Position numbers and translations under genes: made by a program
Assembly: GCA_003161615.1 (NCBI GenBank)
Contig: PMOB01000016.1
Location: forward strand, 62,001 to 126,000
Length of the DNA: 64,000 nucleotides
From: Actinomycetota bacterium
GTDB taxonomy: Bacteria; Actinomycetota; Thermoleophilia; Gaiellales; Gaiellaceae
Direction of reading: 5' to 3'
The notes under the pieces: model-generated
What the model saw: the letters and a program-made list of their open reading frames with translations, nothing else
Database searches by the model: none
Told to the model about the DNA's origin: nothing
Part shown: in pieces, positions 58,172 to 64,000 of the stretch
Numbering within the stretch: position 1 is the first letter of the stretch
Layout: the number at the start of each line of letters is the position of its first letter

Positions 58172-58414
58172 CTACGAAATGCCCTGTGTCTTGAGGAGCT
58201 TCGCGACCGTCTCCGACGGCTGCGCGCCCTTCTCGAGCCAGCCGCGCACCTTCGCCTCGTCGAACTCGATGAGGGAGGGATCGGACTGCGGGTTGTAGCG
58301 CCCGACGATCTCGATGAACTTGCCGTCGCGCGGCGAGCGCGAATCGGCTGCGACGACGCGGTAGATCGGGTTCTTCTTGGAACCGACCCGCGTCAGCCTG
58401 AGCTTCACTGCCAT
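58172..58414 (-). CDS. rpsP: Ribosomal protein bS16
   Basis: An 80-residue 30S subunit protein: [46 protein letters not shown] and [17 protein letters not shown]. The length and motifs match bS16 throughout. It lies 3 bases after the ffh stop and just before khpA, the usual ffh-rpsP-khpA-rimM-trmD order of Gram-positive bacteria. Confidence 0.97.
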   Translation of the reverse strand: MAVKLRLTRVGSKKNPIYRVVAADSRSPRDGKFIEIVGRYNPQSDPSLIEFDEAKVRGWLEKGAQPSETVAKLLKTQGIS

Positions 58415-58417
58415 TGA

Positions 58418-59821
58418 TTACCTCTTCGCTTTCTTCTTTTTCCGTTTTGAACTCGCCTTGCGGGTCGCGCTCGGTCGCGGACCGCCGCCCATGGTAGGCG
58501 CTCCGGGCGCCATCCCCGGCAACGACGGCATCTTGCCCGATCCGGCCAGCTTCATCATCTTCGCCATCTGCTTGCGCGTTTCGAGCAGTTGGCCGACCTG
58601 CTCCAGCGTCGTGCCTGACCCTGCGGCGATCCGCTTGCGGCGGGACATGTCGATCAAGTGCGGCACGCGCCGCTCGTGCGGCGTCATCGAGAGGATGATC
58701 GCCTCGACCCGCTTCAGCTGGCGCTCGTCGACGTCGTCGAGCCCTTCCAACTGCTTGCCGAGGCCGGGAATCAGCTTGAGAACGCCCTGCAACGGCCCCA
58801 TCCGACGCAGCATCTTGTAGCTCGAAAGGAAATCGTCGAAGCTGCACTCGCCCTTCAGCATCCGCTTCTCGAGCTCTTCCTTCTCGTCGGATTCGATCGC
58901 CGCCTCGGCCCGCTCGATCAGGGTCAGGACGTCGCCCATGCCGAGGATGCGGGAGGCCATCCGGTCGGGGTGGAACCACTCGAGCGCGTCGAGCTTCTCG
59001 CCGGCGGAGGCGAGCTTGATCGGGCGGCCGGTGACTGCCCGGACGGAAAGCGCCGCGCCGCCACGCGCGTCGCCATCGAGCTTCGTGAGCACGACTCCGT
59101 CGAAGTCGATCCGCTCCTGGAAGGTCTGTGCGACGTTGACCGCTTCCTGGCCGGTCATCGCGTCGAGGACGAGCAGGACGTTCGTCGGCTTCGCCTCGTC
59201 GCAGACGGCGGCGAGCTCGTCCATCAGCGGCTCGTCGACGTGGAGGCGGCCGGCGGTGTCGAGGATCGCAACGTCGCGGCCGTCGGCCTTCGCGCGCTCG
59301 ATACCGTCGCGAACGGCCTTGACCGGGTCGCTCCGTTCGTCGGCGTAGACGGGGACGTCGAGCTCGGCGCCGAGCTGGACGAGCTGGTCGATCGCAGCGG
59401 GCCGCTGCAGGTCGGCGGCAACGAGAGCAGGACGCTTGCCTTCGTCGCGCAGGAGGCGCGCGAGCTTCGCGGCGGCGGTCGTCTTCCCCGAGCCCTGCAG
59501 GCCGGCGAGGAGGATCGTCGTCGGCGGCCGCTGGGAGAAGGAGAGGCGGGAATCGCCACCGCCGAGCAGCTCGGTCAGCTCCTCGTGGACGATCTTCACG
59601 ACCTGCTGGCCCGGCGTAAGGCTCTTCCGCACGTCCTCGCCGAGCGCACGCTCACGCACCTGAGCGACGAAGTCCTTGACGACGCCGAAGTTGACGTCCG
59701 CCTCGAGCAGCGCGAGCCGCACCTCGCGCATCGCACGCGAGACGGCCTCCTCGTCGAGGATTCCGCGCCCGCGCAGATCGCCGAGGGCGCTCTGGAGCTT
59801 CTCCGTCAGGGCGTCGAACAC
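58418..59821 (-). CDS. ffh: Signal recognition particle protein Ffh
   Basis: A 467-residue SRP54 GTPase that targets nascent membrane proteins. The N domain is followed by the G domain with P-loop LAGLQGSGKTTAAAKLA, ALVAADLQRPAAIDQL, AILDTAGRLHVDEPLM and VLTKLDGDARGGAALS. The Met-rich M domain is about 300-430, and the C-terminus is strongly basic (KRKKKKAKR). The GTG lies 6 bases after TACCCT on the minus strand, a possible own promoter 7 bases downstream of the ftsY stop. Confidence 0.97.
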   Translation of the reverse strand: MFDALTEKLQSALGDLRGRGILDEEAVSRAMREVRLALLEADVNFGVVKDFVAQVRERALGEDVRKSLTPGQQVVKIVHEELTELLGGGDSRLSFSQRPPTTILLAGLQGSGKTTAAAKLARLLRDEGKRPALVAADLQRPAAIDQLVQLGAELDVPVYADERSDPVKAVRDGIERAKADGRDVAILDTAGRLHVDEPLMDELAAVCDEAKPTNVLLVLDAMTGQEAVNVAQTFQERIDFDGVVLTKLDGDARGGAALSVRAVTGRPIKLASAGEKLDALEWFHPDRMASRILGMGDVLTLIERAEAAIESDEKEELEKRMLKGECSFDDFLSSYKMLRRMGPLQGVLKLIPGLGKQLEGLDDVDERQLKRVEAIILSMTPHERRVPHLIDMSRRKRIAAGSGTTLEQVGQLLETRKQMAKMMKLAGSGKMPSLPGMAPGAPTMGGGPRPSATRKASSKRKKKKAKR

Positions 59822-59827
59822 GGCGCC

Positions 59828-59833
59828 AGGGTA
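59828..59833 (-). promoter_or_regulatory. -10 box TACCCT, possible leaderless ffh start
   Basis: On the minus strand TACCCT lies 6 bases before the GTG at 59821, inside the short ftsY-ffh gap. Confidence 0.4.
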
Positions 59834-59840
59834 CCCGGGC

Positions 59841-60791
59841 CTAGCCGGAGACCAAGGCGCGGGCGTAGTCGGCAGGGTCGAACGGGCGGAGGTCGTCGAT
59901 GCCCTCCCCCACGCCGACGAGCTTCACCGGCAGCCCGAGCTCGTAGACGATCGGGATCGCAACGCCGCCCTTCGCGGAGCCGTCGAGCTTCGTGAGGACG
60001 ACGCCGGTGACGCCCACCGCCTCGCCGAACAACCGCGCCTGCTCGAGGCCGTTCTGGCCAGTCGTCGCATCGACGACGAGGAGCGTCTCGTGGGGCGCGC
60101 CTTCCAGCCGGCCCGCGAGCACACGCCGCACCTTCGCAAGCTCCTCCATCAGGTTCGTCTGCGTGTGGAGGCGCCCCGCGGTGTCGACGATCACGACGTC
60201 GCGACCGCGCGCAGTCGCCGCCTCCACCGCGTCGTACGCGACGGCGGCCGGATCGCCGCCGCGCTCCGACCCGACGAAGTCCGCTCCCGCCCGCTGCGCC
60301 CAGATCTCGAGCTGCTCTTCTGCCGCAGCGCGGTACGTGTCCGCGGCCGCGACGAGCACCGAGTGGCCGTGCTCCGCGAGCTTCGCGGCGAGCTTGCCGA
60401 TCGTCGTCGTCTTGCCCGTGCCGTTGACGCCGACGACGAGGAGGACGGTCGGGCCGTGCCTGACGTCGAGAGTCGGCGGCTCGCCGAAGAGCTCCGTGAC
60501 CTCGCCGGCGAGCGCTGCGTTCAGATCCCCCACCTCGCCGCGGGCTTCGAGCCGCCGCACGAGCTCCGCGGTCGCGCGCACGCCGACGTCGCCGGCGATC
60601 AGAGCCTCCTCCAGCCGCTCCCAGTCGAGCTCGTTGCCGGGATCGAAGGCCGCGGCGGAGAGCTCGCCCGTCAGAGCGCGGCGCGACTTCGAAAGGGAGT
60701 CGCGCAGGCGTGTGAAGAGACGCCCGCCTTGCTCGTCAGGCTCCGGCGCGGCGCCGGACTCGCCCAGCAGCTCCCCCCAACTCCGGGCCAT
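59841..60791 (-). CDS. ftsY: Signal recognition particle receptor FtsY
   Basis: A 316-residue SRP receptor GTPase with a very short A region, then NG domains. The P-loop is LLVVGVNGTGKTTTIGKLAAKL, followed by VAAADTYRAAAEEQLEIWA, VIVDTAGRLHTQTNLMEEL and VLTKLDGSAKGGVAIPI. It pairs with Ffh at the membrane. The ATG directly follows the TAG of the hydrolase gene (GTGTAGATG), so it may depend on translation of that gene. Confidence 0.96.
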   Translation of the reverse strand: MARSWGELLGESGAAPEPDEQGGRLFTRLRDSLSKSRRALTGELSAAAFDPGNELDWERLEEALIAGDVGVRATAELVRRLEARGEVGDLNAALAGEVTELFGEPPTLDVRHGPTVLLVVGVNGTGKTTTIGKLAAKLAEHGHSVLVAAADTYRAAAEEQLEIWAQRAGADFVGSERGGDPAAVAYDAVEAATARGRDVVIVDTAGRLHTQTNLMEELAKVRRVLAGRLEGAPHETLLVVDATTGQNGLEQARLFGEAVGVTGVVLTKLDGSAKGGVAIPIVYELGLPVKLVGVGEGIDDLRPFDPADYARALVSG

Positions 60792-61505
60792 CTACACGGA
60801 CAGGAGATGCGCCGCGAGCTCGTCCGGGCGCGAGAGGAACGGCGAGTGGTCGGTGTCGAGCGTCAGGACGCGCTCGCACGGCCGCGCCGCGTACATCTCG
60901 CGCTGCTTGGCGATCGAGATGGCGTGGTCGCGGAGGCACTCGACGTAGACGCGACGCACCGAGCCGGCGCGCTCCTCCGTCAGCGAGGCCGGCGCGGCGA
61001 ACGCCGCGAGGCTCTCGGGGACGAGCCGGGACGACGCGGCAGCCGCGTCCGCCGGATCGCACTCCTCGTAGAAGCACGCCACCCGGGCGTCCTCGGCCAC
61101 CTCGCAGAGCCCCGCCGCCTCGTCAACCTGGAGGTTGGGAAGGACTTGCGCCGCGGGATCCCCGTCGGCGACCTGGAGCAGGGACTGGCCGTCGCCCGGC
61201 AAGAACGCGCACACGTAGACGAGCGCGGCGATCTTGTTCGGTACGAGCTCGGCCGCCTGCGTGATCGGCATCCCGCCCATGCTGTGCCCGGCGAGCACGA
61301 CAGGTTCACCGGCGGCCTCGACCCGCGCGACGACTTCCTGCGCGTAGCTGTCGAGCGTCATGCCGGCGACGTCGGAGGAGTTCTCCCCGTGTCCCGGCAG
61401 GTCGACGGTGGTGACGGAGTGGCCCTCCGCCTCGAGCAGCGGCACGACCTTGTCCCAGCACCAGGCGCCGTGCCAGGCGCCGTGAACGAGAACGTACGAA
61501 GCCAC
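60792..61505 (-). CDS. Alpha/beta hydrolase, EstC / methylesterase-like
   Basis: A 237-residue hydrolase with VLVHGAWHGAWCWDKVVPLLEAEGHSV (oxyanion HG), nucleophile elbow LAGHSMGGMP with Ser, and a late TDHSPFLSRPDEL carrying the catalytic His. Members are pyrethroid hydrolases, salicylate-type methylesterases or hydroxynitrile-lyase relatives. It is inserted between an M29 aminopeptidase gene and ftsY, abutting ftsY. The substrate is unknown. Confidence 0.88.
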   Translation of the reverse strand: MASYVLVHGAWHGAWCWDKVVPLLEAEGHSVTTVDLPGHGENSSDVAGMTLDSYAQEVVARVEAAGEPVVLAGHSMGGMPITQAAELVPNKIAALVYVCAFLPGDGQSLLQVADGDPAAQVLPNLQVDEAAGLCEVAEDARVACFYEECDPADAAAASSRLVPESLAAFAAPASLTEERAGSVRRVYVECLRDHAISIAKQREMYAARPCERVLTLDTDHSPFLSRPDELAAHLLSV

Positions 61506-61512
61506 GCGCGCT

Positions 61513-62715
61513 CTACTCCTCGTACTGCCAGGTCTCGGCGCGGATGAGCGGGACGGCCGTCCCGTCCGCGAGCAGGGCGTCCACCTCGAGCTCCGGCCCG
61601 CCGACCATGAAGTCGACGTGGATCTTCGAGGCGTTCATCGCCTCGTCCGGCTCGCCGTCGAAGGCGTAGCCGAGGCCCATCCCGTAGGCGATGTGACAAG
61701 TCGCGTTCTCGTCGAAGAGCGTGTCGAAGAAAAGGACGCCGGACTGGCCGACCCGCGACTCCTTCGTGACGAGCGCGAGCTCGCCGAGCCGGTCCGCATT
61801 CTCGAGCGTCGCGAGCTGGCTGCGGACGAGGTCGGCACCCTCCTCGGCGTCGACGTTGACGATCCGCCCGTCTTCGAACGTGAACGCAAGGCCGCGAATC
61901 GTCCTGCCGCCCAGCACGAGCGGGAGGCTCGACCGGATCGTGCCCTCGGCTCGGCGGGGATCCGGGGTCGTGAAGATCTCCTCGGTCGGCATGTTCGCGA
62001 CGTAGTCGATCCCGCCGGAGGTGCGGAAGCGGGCGCTCGCCCACTTCGCCGTCGGGAAAAGCCCGACGGTCAGGTCGGTGCCGGGCCCGCGATAGTGGAG
62101 TGCGTCGGGCTGGAGCGCCGTGAGCGCGGCGCCGCGGGCGTCGAGCCGGTCGAGATGCTCCCGCCAGGCGGCGACCGGATCGGGCTCGTCCAGCCGCATG
62201 GTGAACGCAACCGCCTCCCAGAGCCGCTCGACGTCGGGCTCGCCGAAGACCCGCGTCGCCCAGCCCGGGTTCGGCGCGCCGATACCGCACCAGTTGACGG
62301 AGTTGTCCCGGTGCTGGCGCTGCCTGATCTCCGCGATCTCGAGCGGCATGGCCCGGCCGAGGCGCTCGCCGTCGAGATCGGCCATCAGGTCCGGCTCCGG
62401 CGTTCCGGTCGTCGACAGCGCCGCATTCCCGGCGCCCGCCTCGACCATTTCCTTCCGCCACTCAGGCGAATACGTGAGCGCAGAGTCCGGCCCGAGCCCG
62501 ATCATCGCGTGCCGGACGTGGTCGTCCGCCCAGAGAACGTGGACGAACGAGGCGCCGGCCTTGTACGCCTGCCGCGCGAGCGCCCGCCCGAGCTCGGCGT
62601 GCTCGAGTTCCGGATGGATGAACACCTGCTGGCCGGGCTGGACGTTCGCTCCAATCCGCACCGCCAGCTCCGCGTAGCGCTCGAGGCGCTCGTCAGGGCT
62701 CAAGCGATCTGCCAT
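61513..62715 (-). CDS. M29-family (thermophilic) aminopeptidase, copy 2
   Basis: A 400-residue metallopeptidase that removes N-terminal residues. It has RLERYAELAVRIGANVQPGQQVFIHP, the metal region NMPTEEIFTTPDPRRAEG (Glu), GELALVTKESRVGQS (Glu), FDTLFDENATCHIAYGMGLGYAF (His), and KIHVDFMVGGPELEVD (His, Asp). The ATG at 62715 overlaps the upstream paralogue by 16 bases. It is highly similar to the neighbouring copy, so a tandem duplication. Confidence 0.93.
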   Translation of the reverse strand: MADRLSPDERLERYAELAVRIGANVQPGQQVFIHPELEHAELGRALARQAYKAGASFVHVLWADDHVRHAMIGLGPDSALTYSPEWRKEMVEAGAGNAALSTTGTPEPDLMADLDGERLGRAMPLEIAEIRQRQHRDNSVNWCGIGAPNPGWATRVFGEPDVERLWEAVAFTMRLDEPDPVAAWREHLDRLDARGAALTALQPDALHYRGPGTDLTVGLFPTAKWASARFRTSGGIDYVANMPTEEIFTTPDPRRAEGTIRSSLPLVLGGRTIRGLAFTFEDGRIVNVDAEEGADLVRSQLATLENADRLGELALVTKESRVGQSGVLFFDTLFDENATCHIAYGMGLGYAFDGEPDEAMNASKIHVDFMVGGPELEVDALLADGTAVPLIRAETWQYEE

Positions 62716-63881
62716 TCCTCGTTGCGGATGACGGGCACCGCTGTGCCGTCCGCGAGGATCGCGTCCACTTCGAGCTCGGGGCCACCGACCATGAAGTCGA
62801 CGTGCATATTCGCGACGTTGAGCCCTTCGTCCGGCTCGCCGTCGAACACGAACGGGAAGCCGAAGCCGTACGCGATGTGGCAGGTCGCGTTCTCGTCGAA
62901 GAGCGTGTCGTAGAACAGCGTCTCCGATTGTCCGACGCGGGAATCGCCCGTGACGAGCGCGAGCTCGCCGAGCCGGTCTGCGTTCTCGATGGACGCGAAC
63001 TGGCTGCGGAGGAGGTCCGCCCCGCTCTCGGCTTCGACGTTGACGATCCGGCCGCCCTCGAACGTCAGCTCGAGCCCGCGGACGATCTGGCCGGCCAGGA
63101 CGAGCGGCATGCTCGCGCGGATCGTCCCGTCGGCACGGCGCGAGTCGGGCGAGGTGAAGATCTCCTCCGTCGGCATGTTCGCGACGTACTCGATGCCGTT
63201 CGTCGTCGTCGACGAGCCGGACATCCAGCGCGCGTTGGGGAGAAGCCCCACGGTGAGGTCGGTTCCCGGGCCGCGGTAGCGGATCGCGTCGGGCTTCAGC
63301 GCGTCGAGAGCGGCGCCGCGCTCGCGCAGGCGCGCGAGGTGCTCGCGCCACGCGGCGACCGGATCGGGCTCGTCGAGGCGCATGCAGAAGGCGACCTTCT
63401 CCCAGAGCCGCTCGACGTCCGGTTCCCCGAAGACCTGCTTCGCCCAGGCTTCCGTCGGTGCGCCGACGCCGCACCACGCGACCGTGTTCTCCGACACCTG
63501 GCGCATGCGGATCTGGATGATCTCGATGGGGATCGCGCGGCCGACGCGCTCGCCGTCGAGGTCGCCGAGGAGGTCCGGCTCGGGATCGCCGGTCGTGGCG
63601 ATCATCGCGTTGCCGGTCATCGACTCGAAGAAGGTCTTCAAGAAGTCCGGCGCGTAGGTCAGCGCCGCGTCCGGCCCGAGCTCGATCATCGCCTTCCGGA
63701 TGTGCGCGTCGTTGTAGAGCACGTGGACGTACGAGGCGCCGGCGTTGTACGACGCGCGCACGAGCGCGCGCGCGAGATCCTTGTGCGCGATGTTCGGGAG
63801 GATGAAGACCTCCTGGCCGGGCTGGACGTTTGCGCCCAGGCCGACCACGAGCTCCGCGTAGCGCTCGAGCCGTTCGTCCAT
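62700..63881 (-). CDS. M29-family (thermophilic) aminopeptidase, copy 1
   Basis: A 393-residue protein that lines up with the next gene over its whole length: RLERYAELVVGLGANVQPGQEVFILP, ANMPTEEIFTSPDSRRADG, GELALVTGDSRVGQS, FYDTLFDENATCHIAYGFGFPF, NMHVDFMVGGPELEVD. All metal ligands are kept. The ATG is preceded 7 bases upstream by TAGGAT, so this is probably the first gene of the aminopeptidase-aminopeptidase-hydrolase-ftsY operon. Confidence 0.93.
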   Translation of the reverse strand: MDERLERYAELVVGLGANVQPGQEVFILPNIAHKDLARALVRASYNAGASYVHVLYNDAHIRKAMIELGPDAALTYAPDFLKTFFESMTGNAMIATTGDPEPDLLGDLDGERVGRAIPIEIIQIRMRQVSENTVAWCGVGAPTEAWAKQVFGEPDVERLWEKVAFCMRLDEPDPVAAWREHLARLRERGAALDALKPDAIRYRGPGTDLTVGLLPNARWMSGSSTTTNGIEYVANMPTEEIFTSPDSRRADGTIRASMPLVLAGQIVRGLELTFEGGRIVNVEAESGADLLRSQFASIENADRLGELALVTGDSRVGQSETLFYDTLFDENATCHIAYGFGFPFVFDGEPDEGLNVANMHVDFMVGGPELEVDAILADGTAVPVIRNEEWQIA

Positions 63882-63888
63882 TCGGGCG

Positions 63889-63894
63889 ATCCTA
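63889..63894 (-). promoter_or_regulatory. -10 box TAGGAT, predicted leaderless start of aminopeptidase operon
   Basis: On the minus strand TAGGAT lies 7 bases before the ATG at 63881, directly after the smc stop codon. Confidence 0.5.
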
Positions 63895-63895
63895 C

Positions 63896-64000
63896 TTATG
63901 CAGCGCTGACGGCTTGCGCGTCTTCGCGCGGGAGGCGGCGCGAGACGACCTGCGAGACGCCGTCGCCGCCCATGGTGACTCCGTAGAGGACGTCGGCGGC
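63896..64000 (-). CDS. smc: Chromosome segregation ATPase SMC, C-terminal end (partial)
   Basis: The last 34 codons and TAA of a gene that enters from the right edge. The residues DVLYGVTMGGDGVSQVVSRR match the conserved C-terminal end of bacterial SMC just after the D-loop. The tail RLPREDAQAVSAA follows. SMC lies upstream of ftsY in many Gram-positive genomes, which supports the call; here two aminopeptidases and a hydrolase are inserted between them. Confidence 0.85.
   Translation of the reverse strand, partial: AADVLYGVTMGGDGVSQVVSRRLPREDAQAVSAA

Noticed and set aside
1-64000. CRISPR arrays, insertion sequences, integrases or prophage genes
   Set aside because: No regularly spaced repeats, transposase or integrase motifs or terminal repeats were seen on either strand.

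Overview
This is a gene-dense, high-GC chromosomal segment. It probably comes from an actinobacterium, and a deep soil lineage such as Thermoleophilia is my best guess. The evidence is strong GC bias at third codon positions, many GTG starts, an initiator tRNA with a C1:U72 mismatch as in Actinobacteria, and the order smc..ftsY-ffh-rpsP-khpA-rimM-trmD-lepB-rplS-rnhB-yraN..comM-dprA. I see no insertion sequence, prophage or CRISPR array. Genes sit in tight operons with 4-base start/stop overlaps, and several convergent pairs share stop codons.

Layout. 1-7.6 kb: an HtrA protease, a molybdopterin oxidoreductase with a cytochrome b partner, an MFS exporter, and a molybdate operon (HTH-Mop regulator, ModA, ModB, ModC). 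7.6-12.2 kb: metal homeostasis (CDF exporter, divergent MntR-like regulator with NRAMP importer) and a secreted hydrolase. 12.2-15.7 kb: small proteins, tRNA-fMet, exopolyphosphatase, CBS protein and glutamate dehydrogenase. 15.7-26.2 kb: an MFS exporter and a cell-surface glycan locus (polysaccharide deacetylase, flippase, ATP-grasp ligase, methyltransferase, GT4 glycosyltransferase, two alkaline-phosphatase-fold enzymes), interrupted by a structured 164-base noncoding element. 26.2-34.9 kb: tRNA-Leu, DsbB/DsbA, RmuC, thioredoxin reductase, CorA, a GST-fold protein, a zinc-ribbon PAS protein, an antiporter and AlgH. 34.1-43.1 kb: an AddB-AddA-Nth-methyltransferase operon, a small zinc-ribbon protein and topoisomerase IB. 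43-48.2 kb: a decarboxylating dehydrogenase, HD-GYP, DedA and a three-subunit transhydrogenase. 48.2-64 kb: the DNA-uptake/processing and translation/secretion core, with an orphan DNA methyltransferase, a cupin gene, a phosphoesterase and two M29 aminopeptidases inserted. The window ends inside smc.

Expression signals stand out. At about 18 genes a TANNNT -10 box lies 6-8 bases before the start codon with no ribosome binding site, which predicts widespread leaderless mRNAs. Three genes (NRAMP, a GST-fold protein, yraN) are best explained by CTG start codons behind good Shine-Dalgarno sequences. A cupin gene has a leader with a five-codon leaderless micro-ORF and a hairpin. The most distinctive unexplained DNA is the palindromic element at 18662-18825. 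All functions come from motifs and context; no database search was possible.
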